From Spirochaetaceae bacterium (GTDB lineage Bacteria > Spirochaetota > Spirochaetia > Treponematales > Breznakiellaceae): a stretch of 9,587 nt of DNA. The notes beneath the pieces are model-generated. The model ran no database searches and was not told the origin of the DNA. It was given only the letters and a program-made list of their open reading frames with translations. Position numbers and translations under genes: made by a program. Shown piece after piece: positions 1 to 6,029 of this stretch. The DNA is taken from positions 1 to 9,587 of the forward strand of contig JAITHR010000010.1 in NCBI GenBank assembly GCA_031279895.1. Direction: 5' to 3'. The first letter of the stretch is position 1; every line of letters begins with the position of its first letter.

Positions 1-248
1 AGCATAAAGCCGAAAGAGGCCATGTCCCCGCCCAGTTTTTTCTCCCCCATAACCAAAGCCGTAAGGTGGCTTAAGGAGCGCATATTTATAATACTCATAA
101 CCGCGAACACAAAAATAACCAGAAGCATAAAAGAAGACGAAAGACCTACCATTTTCAGTAATAAGCCGCTGTTGTTTCGTATTCCCGCATTCGATCCGCC
201 TGCGGCCCCGCGCCGTAACGGGTTTCTGGATGAGAGGTCTTTATGCAT
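1..248 (-). CDS. N-terminus of a membrane-anchored protein, probable methyl-accepting chemotaxis receptor (partial)
   Basis: Reading leftwards from an ATG at 248-246, 82 codons stay open to the window edge. The start is supported by an AAGGAG-type ribosome binding site about 8 bases upstream (AATAAGGAGAACGCG before ATG) and by a sigma70-like promoter further up. The protein has a basic cytoplasmic segment (residues 1-32, with R/N/G-rich stretches), one hydrophobic span at about 33-54 (FMLLVIFVFAVMSII core), then a segment starting MRSLSHLTALVMGEKKLGGD that would lie in the periplasm. A single N-terminal anchor followed by a helix ending in a Lys-rich GEKKLGGD-type turn is how many treponemal chemotaxis receptors with Cache-type sensor domains begin; in these the signalling domain follows a second membrane span. 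Neither the sensor nor the signalling domain is in the window, so the receptor call is inference. A membrane histidine kinase or diguanylate cyclase would start in the same way. Confidence 0.55.
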   Translation of the reverse strand, partial: MHKDLSSRNPLRRGAAGGSNAGIRNNSGLLLKMVGLSSSFMLLVIFVFAVMSIINMRSLSHLTALVMGEKKLGGDMASFGFM

Positions 249-278
249 CGCGTTCTCCTTATTCAATAATGCGTTTTA

Positions 279-308
279 AGTATAGCCAATTCCCCCCGCC
301 CTTATCAA
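279..308 (-). promoter_or_regulatory. sigma70-like promoter for the leftward membrane-protein gene
   Basis: On the minus strand, TTGATA (308-303) is followed after 18 bases by TATACT (284-279). Each box differs from the consensus (TTGACA, TATAAT) at one position. The predicted transcription start, near 272, leaves a leader of about 24 bases that contains the ribosome binding site. The promoter sits between the gene and the left end of the repeat island, so the island lies just upstream of it. Confidence 0.55.
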
Positions 309-317
309 ATTTATTTT

Positions 318-344
318 CCCAGCCTCCGCAGCCTCCGGCTGTTT
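318..344 (+). repeat. Left terminal inverted repeat of the island
   Basis: These 27 bases are the exact reverse complement of 2078-2104. They include the CAGCC-TCC-GGCTG mini-hairpin that recurs in the window. Confidence 0.85.
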
Positions 345-423
345 TAAACAGCTTCCCGCGCCGCGCCCTCACGTTTTTCCGTCCGCATACCCCACCCGCA
401 CTCCCAGGCCACCTGACCCCGCC

Positions 424-479
424 CCGAAGCGACACAGCCTCCGGCTGTTTCAAAAGCCTCCGGCCCCGAAGCCACACAA
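424..479 (+). repeat. 56-bp direct repeat, copy 1
   Basis: This is identical to 550-605. It contains the 33-bp module 435-467 (CAGCCTCCGGCTGTTTC to GGCCCC), which also occurs as an exact reverse complement at 2061-2093. The two direct copies are 126 bp (six units) apart, as expected for a recent whole-unit duplication within the array. Confidence 0.9.
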
Positions 480-549
480 CCGCGCTCCGAAGCGACCTAA
501 TCCCGCTCCGAAGCCACACAAACCCGCTCCCAGGCCACACAACCCCGCT

Positions 550-605
550 CCGAAGCGACACAGCCTCCGGCTGTTTCAAAAGCCTCCGGCCCCGAAGCCA
601 CACAA
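550..605 (+). repeat. 56-bp direct repeat, copy 2
   Basis: This is an exact copy of 424-479, displaced by 126 bp, or six 21-bp units. Confidence 0.9.
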
Positions 606-951
606 ACACGCCCCGAAGCCACACAAACACGCCCCGAAGCCACCTAACCGCACTCCCAGGCCACCAAAACCCGCCCCGAAGCCACCTAACCGCACTCCCA
701 GGCCAGCAAACCGCGCCCCGAAGCCACACAAACCCGCTCCCAGGCCAGCAAATCCCGCATCAAAACGACCCAACCCCGCCCCGAAGCGACGTATCCGCGC
801 CCCGAAGCCACCAAACCACGCCTCAAAACGGACAGCGACCGCTTAGGGCGGTGCGAAATACGACACCAAACCGTACCAAACAGCGGCATATCGCGTTAAA
901 CGGCGTACTATACGAGTTATTTCCGGGGCAAAAGGACATTCTTCCGAGTCT

Positions 952-1035
952 AAAGAACGTCCTTCTGAAGCTAAAGAATGTCCTTCCGGGGCAAAAGAAC
1001 GTCCTTCTGAAGCTAAAGAATGTCCTTCCGGGGCA
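952..1035 (+). repeat. Perfect 42-bp tandem duplication (two 21-bp units each)
   Basis: Bases 952-993 and 994-1035 are identical and adjacent. Each holds one GAAGCTAAAG-type and one GGGGCAAAAG-type unit, giving a higher-order period of 42 bp. Confidence 0.85.
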
Positions 1036-1048
1036 AAAGGACATTCTT
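1016..1048. repeat. 12-bp-stem hairpin in the central block
   Basis: AAGAATGTCCTT (1016-1027) and AAGGACATTCTT (1037-1048) are exact reverse complements separated by nine bases (CCGGGGCAA). A weaker version with mismatches lies at about 931-963. The hairpin arises where neighbouring 21-bp units face opposite ways, near the centre of the inverted island. No T-run follows it on either strand, so it does not look like a terminator. Confidence 0.7.
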
Positions 1049-1943
1049 CTGAAGCTAAAGGACATTCTTGCGGTGTAGAAGTGGTTACTTGCGGTGCGGA
1101 AGTAGCTACCCGCGACTCGCGGACACGTAGCCCGGAGCCGCGCATGACTGTCAGCGAAGTAAAAAGAACTCTTTCCGAGGCAAAAACACGTAAAGCGGAG
1201 TCCCGTCTCCATAATGCGGACTCGGATGTAACTAAAGTAGACCCGCGTATAACTAAACGGGAGTCGGATTTAACTAGACGCGATTCGGAATCAACTAAAG
1301 GAGAGGTCAGATTAGCGGGCGCGGAGTGCGGTTTAGGTGGCGCGGAGGCCGGTTTAGTGAACGCGGAGGCGTGTTTAGTGGGTGCGGAGGCGTGTTTAGT
1401 GGGTGCGGAGGCGTGATTAGTGAACGTCGGAGTCGGATTAGTGAACGCGGAGGCGGGATTAGTGAACGTCGGAGTCGGTTTAGTGAACGCGGAGGCTGGA
1501 TTAGGGAGCGCGGAGGCGTGATTAGCGGGCGCGGAGGCGTGATTAGTGAACGTCGGAGTCGGTTTAGTGAACGTCGGAGTCGGTTTAGTGAACGTCGGAG
1601 TCGGTTTAGTGAACGCGGAGGCGTGTTTTGGTGGCGCGGAGGGCGGTTTTGGTGGGGCGGAGGCGTGATTAGTGAACGCGGAAGCCGGTTTGGTAGGCGC
1701 GGAGGCCGGTTTAGTGAGCGTAGAGGCGGAATTAGTGAACGCGGAGTGCGGTTTAGTGAACGCGGAGGCGTGTTTAGTGGGTGCGGAGGCGTGATTAGTG
1801 AATGTCGGGGGCGGTTTGGGGAGCGCGGAGGCGTGGTTAGGTGGTGCGGAGGCCGGTTTAGTGAACGCGGCGGACGGTTTGGGTGGCGTAGAGGCGCGGT
1901 TAGGGGGCGCGGAGGCGGGATTTGCTGACCTGGGAGTGCGGGC

Positions 1944-2077
1944 CGCCGCCGGCGGTTCTATAAACGTCCCGATACCGCGGTAAAGTAGTTCGTTGACCGT
2001 TTAGAGGCGCGTATCTGTAAGTGTTCGTTGAAAGCTTTGAGGCGGGGTTTGTGTCGTTTAGGGGCCGGAGGCTTTTG
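1944..2077. other. Degenerate right edge of the repeat island
   Basis: The 21-bp phase is lost after about 1943. Scattered unit-like pieces remain, such as TTTAGAGGCGCG at 2000 and TTTGAGGCGGGG at 2037, leading into the inverted 33-bp module at 2061-2093. I see no gene or RNA here. Confidence 0.5.
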
Positions 2078-2093
2078 AAACAGCCGGAGGCTG
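2061..2093 (-). repeat. Inverted copy of the 33-bp module
   Basis: This is the exact reverse complement of 435-467 and of the matching part of 550-605. The similarity continues beyond it at 11 of the next 14 bases (2047-2060). It merges with the right terminal inverted repeat. Confidence 0.9.
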
Positions 2094-2104
2094 CGGAGGC
2101 TGGG
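2078..2104 (-). repeat. Right terminal inverted repeat of the island
   Basis: This is the exact reverse complement of 318-344. A second GGAGGCTGGGAAAA-type end follows at 2107-2121, matching the outward continuation of the left end. Confidence 0.85.
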
Positions 2105-2136
2105 AGGAGGCTGGGAAAAAATAGTGGGAGGACTCT

Positions 2137-2163
2137 TAATACGCGGGGCGTGGCCGCCGATAT
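2137..2163 (+). promoter_or_regulatory. sigma28 (FliA-type) promoter for the flagellar operon
   Basis: TAAT (2137-2140), exactly 15 bases, then GCCGATAT (2156-2163). The sigma28 consensus is TAAA-N15-GCCGATAA, so 10 of 12 positions and the spacing match. It lies directly upstream of the first flagellar gene and just outside the repeat island. A start about 7 bases after the -10 box would be near 2170, only about 6 bases before the first ATG. Confidence 0.65.
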
Positions 2164-2175
2164 AAAGGGAGGGGC

Positions 2176-2733
2176 ATGAATGAAATGGAAGCGGACAACA
2201 CGAGCGCGTTTACGTGCGACGGAGTCGGGGGAGATGAAAGGGCCGCGTGCGTTTTGCGGCTTCAGGCTGAAATCATGGGAGAAATCGCCGCAATGCAGGA
2301 AGCGGTGCGGGACGCGGTTGTTAATCGGCGGTGGACCGACTTTGAATCCCTTCTTAACGGGATGGGCAGGTACGGGGAGCGGTTTCAGGAACTGGAAGCG
2401 GAGCGTGCCGCTCTTTTCGACCGTTTTTTTGAGCCGGAACCGCCCTTGGAAAACCGGGGGGAGGCGCGGGGCGCGGGTTTTTACGGCGCCGCGTCCCGTC
2501 TTCCCGAAGAGAAACGACGGGAACTTTCGGACCTGTATCGGAATCTGAAACTGATAACCCTCAAGGTGCGTATGGCAAACGAATCCCTCGCGCACTATAT
2601 AGACGAGGCGAGGACCACGGTTGACAGTTTTCTTGACGCTGCCTGTCCGGCGCGTAAAAACCGGTTTTATTCCCGCAGGGGAGCCAAAGTTCCGATTGAT
2701 ATGCGAAGCGTGGTGGTGAACCACAGCCTCTGA
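2176..2733 (+). CDS. flgN: FlgN-like export chaperone for the hook-filament junction proteins
   Basis: This is a 185-residue, soluble, mostly helical protein immediately before flgK, the usual place for FlgN. FlgN-family chaperones hold FlgK and FlgL in the cytoplasm and deliver them to the flagellar type III export gate. Visible features are an N-terminal helical region rich in E, A and M (QAEIMGEIAAMQEAVRDAV, about 31-49), a second helical stretch (about 56-85), a Gly/Pro-rich linker (about 87-105) and a C-terminal helical part (about 110-155). It has no signal peptide or membrane span. The assignment rests on position and general character rather than a diagnostic motif, as FlgN is poorly conserved. 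The ATG at 2176 has GGGAGG (2167-2172) only 3 bases upstream. If transcription starts near 2170, the in-frame ATG at 2185 with AGGGG 10 bases upstream is a better start. The stop is 15 bases before flgK. Confidence 0.7.
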   Translation: MNEMEADNTSAFTCDGVGGDERAACVLRLQAEIMGEIAAMQEAVRDAVVNRRWTDFESLLNGMGRYGERFQELEAERAALFDRFFEPEPPLENRGEARGAGFYGAASRLPEEKRRELSDLYRNLKLITLKVRMANESLAHYIDEARTTVDSFLDAACPARKNRFYSRRGAKVPIDMRSVVVNHSL

Positions 2734-2748
2734 GCAGGAGAAAAAGAT

Positions 2749-4638
2749 ATGACTTCTACTTTTTTAGGGATAGAAATGGGGAAACGGGGGGTTGCGGCCC
2801 ACCAGCAGGCCCTGCATACCACAGGGCATAACCTTTCAAACGCCTCTACCGAAGGGTACTCCCGTCAGCGGGCGGAACTTTCGGCGTTTGAGCCTATCTA
2901 TCTTCCCGGTCTTAACCGCGAGGAAACCGCGGGACAGCTCGGACAGGGGCCCGTGGTGGCGCGTATCGAGCGCCTGCGGGACCAGCTTCTTGATAAACGC
3001 ATTGTGGCCCAGGCCGGCAGCGAGGGCTACTGGGAAACGCGGGATCCCTATGTCCGCATGATGGAACAGATATACCTTGAGCCCGGGGACAACTCGATGC
3101 GGGGGAAAACGGACGCTTTTTGGGACGCCTGGCAGGAGCTTTCTCTCTATCCGGCGGATACCGCGCCGCGCAGCGCGGTCATCGAGCGGGGGAAAACGCT
3201 TATTGACAGCATCCACGACCGGTATCAGGCGCTTAAGGGGCTGCAGGATATGGTTGAAGAGGATATTCGGCTTACGGTGGATCGGGTGAACGAACTTTCC
3301 CGCCAGATCGCGGGCCTCAATAAGGATATTCAGCGCGTTACGGCCCAGGGGGATAACCCGAACGACCTTTTAGACCGCCGCGACCTCCTTGTGGACAAAC
3401 TTTCTTCTATAATTGATATTACCGTTACCAACCGGGACCCGGATGAATATATGGTGCATACCGCGGGCATGGTATTGGTGCAGGGCCAGATAGGCAGGCA
3501 GTTCGAGACGCGCCCCGGATCAGAGGATGACGGCGGGCGCGAAGGGTATTCCGAGATTGTATGGGGGGATATTCGGGAACCCGTACACTTCCAGAACGGC
3601 AGCCTCGCGGCGCTGACGGATCTTCGGGACAACACGATACGCACGGAAATCCAGAGCCTGGACTCTATGACCATGAATTTCGTTGACATGGTAAACGAAA
3701 CCCATCGGGCGGGGTACGGGATAAACGGTTCCACGGGAAAAGATTTTTTCACCGAACACCGCTTTGTTACCAACGTAAACGGAAACTACGACCGAGACGG
3801 CGACGGGGAGTATGATTCGAGCTATATCTTCCGCGTTACCGGAACCAACGCGCTCGAAAGCCGCGCACAGGTGGGGCTTGAGGGAACCGTCGTACTTTCC
3901 GCGTCGGGCGGGAATGTCGAGGTGCCGTATTACCCCACGGACACGGTTTCCGATATTATCGCCAGGATAAACAATTCCCAATCAGACGTAACGGCGCGTC
4001 TTAACCGCGACGGACGCCTTACCCTCAAGGGAACGGTTTCCGATTCCGGGGAACACCCGGATTTCGTTATCCGGCATATCGAAGACTCCGGCCATTTTCT
4101 CGCGGGCTACGCGGGCGTCTTGAAAACCGCCGGTTCCGACGGGGCCTTTGACTGGGCCCGCGCCGACGCGGTGGCCGCGTTTCGGGGAAACGCGGGAAAT
4201 TACGCCGCCTCGCCTATCGCCCACCCGGCGGGCTGGATCGAGATAAATCCCGACCTCCTCAAAGACGTCGCTTCAGTGGCCTCCGGCTTTGGCGAAAACG
4301 GCGGCCCCGCCCACCCGGGAAACGGGGAGGCCGCGCTTGCCATCGCGTCTATTCGGAACACAAACGTCATGGTGGGACAGCTTGGAACTTTTGACGATTA
4401 CTTTGCCGACGCGGTGGGGCGTATGGGGATGTTGGGGGAACAGAGCAATCGGGCGCTGGAAACGCAAAACCTCGTGATGAAACAGCTCCGTGATATGCGC
4501 CAGTCGGTTTCCGGCGTTAATATCGATGAAGAGCTGGCCAATATGATAAAGTACCAGCACGGGTACGCCGCAGCCGCACGATTTATTACCACCATGAACT
4601 CCATGTTCGACACGATTATTAACCGGATGGGCGCCTAG
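2749..4638 (+). CDS. flgK: Flagellar hook-associated protein 1 (FlgK)
   Basis: FlgK is the first of the two junction proteins joining the hook to the flagellin filament; in spirochaetes this assembly lies in the periplasm. The protein is 629 residues, somewhat longer than the enterobacterial form. The N-terminal D0 segment has the axial-protein motif TTGHNLSNASTEGYSRQR (residues 24-41). The C-terminal D0 helix starts SGVNIDEELANMIKYQHGYA (588 on) and ends MFDTIINRMGA, the standard FlgK end. Between them are a coiled region (about 150-215) and variable surface domains (about 220-520). Residues 348-356 read DRDGDGEYD, resembling a calcium-binding DxDxDG loop. The start is fixed by AGGAG at 2736-2740, eight bases before ATG. 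There is no cleavable signal, as expected for flagellar type III export. It follows flgN closely and is separated from flgL by a 118-bp purine-rich gap. Confidence 0.96.
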   Translation: MTSTFLGIEMGKRGVAAHQQALHTTGHNLSNASTEGYSRQRAELSAFEPIYLPGLNREETAGQLGQGPVVARIERLRDQLLDKRIVAQAGSEGYWETRDPYVRMMEQIYLEPGDNSMRGKTDAFWDAWQELSLYPADTAPRSAVIERGKTLIDSIHDRYQALKGLQDMVEEDIRLTVDRVNELSRQIAGLNKDIQRVTAQGDNPNDLLDRRDLLVDKLSSIIDITVTNRDPDEYMVHTAGMVLVQGQIGRQFETRPGSEDDGGREGYSEIVWGDIREPVHFQNGSLAALTDLRDNTIRTEIQSLDSMTMNFVDMVNETHRAGYGINGSTGKDFFTEHRFVTNVNGNYDRDGDGEYDSSYIFRVTGTNALESRAQVGLEGTVVLSASGGNVEVPYYPTDTVSDIIARINNSQSDVTARLNRDGRLTLKGTVSDSGEHPDFVIRHIEDSGHFLAGYAGVLKTAGSDGAFDWARADAVAAFRGNAGNYAASPIAHPAGWIEINPDLLKDVASVASGFGENGGPAHPGNGEAALAIASIRNTNVMVGQLGTFDDYFADAVGRMGMLGEQSNRALETQNLVMKQLRDMRQSVSGVNIDEELANMIKYQHGYAAAARFITTMNSMFDTIINRMGA

Positions 4639-4756
4639 CGCGGAGCAAAACCAGCGGCGGAAACCGGCGGCCCGCCCTGAGACGCGGTAAAAGAAAAGAG
4701 TTAAGAGAGAGAAAAGAGAAAAAGAAAAACGCAACCCTAAGGAAAAAGGAAAAAAA
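4639..4756 (+). other. Purine-rich leader between flgK and flgL
   Basis: This is a 118-bp non-coding gap inside the operon. From about 4687 to the flgL start it is almost all A and G (AAAAGAAAAGAG, AGAGAGAGAAAAGAGAAAAA). It ends AAGGAAAAAGGA before the ATG, so two GGA triplets lie within 16 bases of the flgL start and one serves as the ribosome binding site. There is no terminator hairpin followed by T, so read-through is expected. GGA triplets near a start codon are the core of CsrA sites, but the surrounding CA-GGA-TG context and a hairpin loop are not evident. Confidence 0.45.
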
Positions 4757-6004
4757 ATGCAGAGAGTTTCTTCAAATATGCCGCACAATGACACGCAGTT
4801 CTATCTGAGACGCCAGGAAGAGCGGCTTTCACACATACAGTCGAAAATTGCCCAGCAGACCAGAATACGGGAACTGCGGGACGACCCCCTGGCGGCGTCC
4901 CACGCGGTACGGTACGAGTCCTATCTGACACGGCTTGAGCGGTTTGAGAAAAACACCCTCTACGCCAAAGACCATTTTAATTATACCGACGTGTACCTCA
5001 GACAGGCCAACGACGTGCTGCAACGGGTTCGGGAGATTTCGGTGCAGGGCGCCAACGGGCTTTACAGCCCGGATGACATGAAATATATGGCCGTTGAGGT
5101 CAATGAGCTGCTTAAGGAACTGGTCGCCCTTTCCAACACCCTGGGGCCGGACGGCAGGCAGCTTTTCGCAGGCGACAAAGCCTTTACCGAGCCGTTCCGC
5201 ATGGTCGAGGGCATGGTTGAAGGCGGCGGCGACACGATGGTGGTTCGGGTGGAATATCGGGGCGCCGGCGCCACCAGACAGGCGGAAGTTACCGACGGCG
5301 TCTATACGACCCTCGACATAAGCGGCGGCGAGGCGTTCTGGGCGGAGAATATGCAGCTCTTTTCCGCGTTCGACGCTTCGGATTACCGCGTAACCGAAGC
5401 CGCGTCTTTCTATGTGGACGGCGAGGAGATTGTCGCGGCCCCCGGGGACAGCGTGCAGGCAATCGTAGCAAAAATCAACGAGTCAGGCGCGCCGGTCAAA
5501 GCCTTTGTGGACCCGATTTCCAACGGATTGGCCCTTGAGGGAACCAACCCCCACTTTATCCGTCTCAGGGACGGGGAAGATTCCCGCGTACTGCAAGACC
5601 TGGGGGTTATTGTGGCCAACGCGGACCCGGGCGCGCCTAACTGGAACCCGTCTGCCAGAGTGTCCGGCGGCTCGGCTTTTGACATGGTGATACGCCTGCG
5701 GGACAGCCTCTTCCGCGGGGACTACGAGTTTATCGGAACCCAGGGGCTTGGGGGCGTTGATTTGGCGCTCACCAATATACAAAGCCGCATAGCGGACATA
5801 GGGAGCAGGCAGGAACGGGCCGAAATGACGTGGAGCCGGTTAAACGAAGAAATCCCCGCTGTTACCGCCGCGTTAAGCCGCGAGTCCTCCCTTAACTTCG
5901 CTACCGCCGCCACCGATCTTGGCATGATGGAGTTTGCCCATAAAGCGACCCTTCAGACTGCCTCCAAAATTCTGCCCCAGACCTTATTGGACTTCCTGCG
6001 CTAA
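4757..6004 (+). CDS. flgL: Flagellar hook-associated protein 3 (FlgL)
   Basis: FlgL is the second hook-filament junction protein, sitting between FlgK and the flagellins. The 415-residue length is above the enterobacterial length (about 317) and fits a treponemal FlgL with an extra central domain. The N-terminus has the flagellin-like D0/D1 helix: RVSSNM at 3-8, FYLRRQEERL at 15-24, then the conserved RELRDDPLAASHAVRYESYL (38-57) carrying the DDP motif. A central variable domain runs from about 150 to 340. The C-terminal helix covers about 375-415 and ends KILPQTLLDFLR, the classic FlgL end. The ribosome binding site is AAGGA at 4746-4750, six bases before ATG. The stop lies 25 bases before fliW. 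No signal peptide is present, consistent with type III export. Confidence 0.95.
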   Translation: MQRVSSNMPHNDTQFYLRRQEERLSHIQSKIAQQTRIRELRDDPLAASHAVRYESYLTRLERFEKNTLYAKDHFNYTDVYLRQANDVLQRVREISVQGANGLYSPDDMKYMAVEVNELLKELVALSNTLGPDGRQLFAGDKAFTEPFRMVEGMVEGGGDTMVVRVEYRGAGATRQAEVTDGVYTTLDISGGEAFWAENMQLFSAFDASDYRVTEAASFYVDGEEIVAAPGDSVQAIVAKINESGAPVKAFVDPISNGLALEGTNPHFIRLRDGEDSRVLQDLGVIVANADPGAPNWNPSARVSGGSAFDMVIRLRDSLFRGDYEFIGTQGLGGVDLALTNIQSRIADIGSRQERAEMTWSRLNEEIPAVTAALSRESSLNFATAATDLGMMEFAHKATLQTASKILPQTLLDFLR

Positions 6005-6017
6005 GAATGCGCGGCAC

Positions 6018-6023
6018 AAGGAG
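6018..6023 (+). promoter_or_regulatory. Ribosome binding site fixing a GTG start for fliW
   Basis: AAGGAG lies six bases before GTG at 6030. The upstream in-frame ATG at 5934 is inside flgL, would add 32 residues unlike FliW, and has no such site. Confidence 0.8.
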
Positions 6024-6029
6024 CGAGCG

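Larger units (their letters stand above)
385..840 (+). repeat. Left arm: 21-bp tandem units, C-rich on the plus strand
   Basis: There are about 21 units with a typical form CCCCGAAGCCACACAAACACG. The variants are CCGAAGC, CCCAGGC and TCAAAAC at the start, and CACACAAAC, CACCTAACC or CAGCAAACC after it. The GAAG (or CAGG) of each unit falls at 405, 426, 468, 489, 510, 531, 552, 594, 615, 636, 657, 678, 699, 720, 741, 783 and 804, always a multiple of 21 apart with no slips. Twice a unit is replaced by the CAGCCTCCGGCTGTTT module, and even there the phase is kept. Because 21 is a multiple of three, several frames on both strands stay open here; that alone is not evidence of a gene. Degenerate sequence with no clear unit follows at about 840-921. 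Confidence 0.85.
922..1943 (+). repeat. Central and right-arm 21-bp tandem array with unbroken phase
   Basis: About 48 units run without a single phase slip. The GAG, GAAG or GGGG of each unit falls at 925, 967, 1177, 1387 and so on, all equal modulo 21. From 922 to about 1070 the units alternate TCTGAAGCTAAAGAATGTCCT and TCCGGGGCAAAAGAACGTCCT. From about 1140 to 1310 they are divergent. From about 1310 to 1943 they are near GGAGGCGTGTTTAGTGAACGC and locally almost identical (for example 1365-1406 and 1545-1610). The right arm is the reverse-complement relative of the left arm. Keeping phase for about 1 kb despite sequence decay means that change has been by substitution and whole-unit gain or loss. 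Confidence 0.85.
847..1983 (+). pseudogene. Heptad-repeat reading frame interrupted only by five TGA codons; coding status uncertain
   Basis: This plus-strand frame runs from just after a TAG (844-846) to a TAA (1981-1983), 378 codons. It contains no TAA or TAG, and five TGA codons at 1414, 1519, 1540, 1666 and 1792. The 21-bp unit gives heptads. In the first part they read SEAKERP, SGAKECP, SEVKRTL, AESRLHN, ADSDVTK, VDPRITK, RESDLTR; in the second part AEAGLVN, AEACLVG, VGVGLVN. The second heptad residue is often acidic (E or D) although the DNA of the units has diverged, which hints at past selection on protein. All five TGAs fall at the same heptad slot, where other units have TGT, TGG or GGN. 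No convincing start exists; the first GTG is at 1081 and has no good ribosome binding site. The simplest reading is a decayed or never-translated repeat ORF. The stretch 1081-1416 is the longest uninterrupted part with a start (111 codons). Confidence 0.35.
313..2121. repeat. 1.8 kb inverted island of 21-bp repeats
   Basis: The whole block between the leftward membrane-protein gene and the flagellar operon is repeat DNA. Both ends carry the same sequence in opposite orientation: CCCAGCCTCCGCAGCC... at 318-344 and its exact reverse complement at 2078-2104 (27 bp, no mismatch). Both ends continue outwards into TTTTCCCAGCCTCC-like bases. Inside, a C-rich left arm (about 385-840) and a G-rich right arm (about 1300-1943) are built from 21-bp units that match each other by reverse complement; for example, GCTCCCAGGCCAGCAAA on the left corresponds to TTTGCTGACCTGGGAGTGC at 1921-1939. 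The GC skew therefore flips inside the island. No transposase, integrase or RNA gene is visible. No clear target-site duplication flanks it. It could be an expanded satellite, a non-autonomous element, or two decayed divergent repeat-protein genes. Confidence 0.85.

Noticed and set aside
259..729. Minus-strand Trp/Arg/Gly-rich ORF in the left arm
   Set aside because: Open only because of the repeat period. It covers the promoter of the leftward gene and has no convincing start signals.
230..1078. 282-codon plus-strand ORF across the left arm and central block
   Set aside because: It starts inside the coding region of the opposite-strand membrane-protein gene without a ribosome binding site, and stays open because the 21-bp period is a multiple of three. 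Its composition shifts with each repeat type.
843..1212. Two overlapping minus-strand ORFs in the central block
   Set aside because: Both are open because of the repeat period, with Phe/Arg or Ser/Glu/Pro low complexity and no ribosome binding site.
1414..1794. Selenoprotein with several TGA-encoded selenocysteines
   Set aside because: The TGAs sit in a nearly identical tandem repeat where one substitution plus duplication explains them; no redox motif, insertion element or credible start was identified.
313..2121. CRISPR array
   Set aside because: The units are contiguous and all related to one another; there are no constant repeats separated by unique spacers, and no cas gene is present.
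1900..2724. 274-codon minus-strand ORF opposite the flgN-like gene
   Set aside because: It lies antisense to a well-supported operon gene and runs into the repeat island; it is a shadow frame.
5934..6029. Longer fliW starting at the ATG at 5934
   Set aside because: The 32 extra residues lie inside flgL, do not resemble FliW, and the GTG at 6030 has a well-placed AAGGAG.
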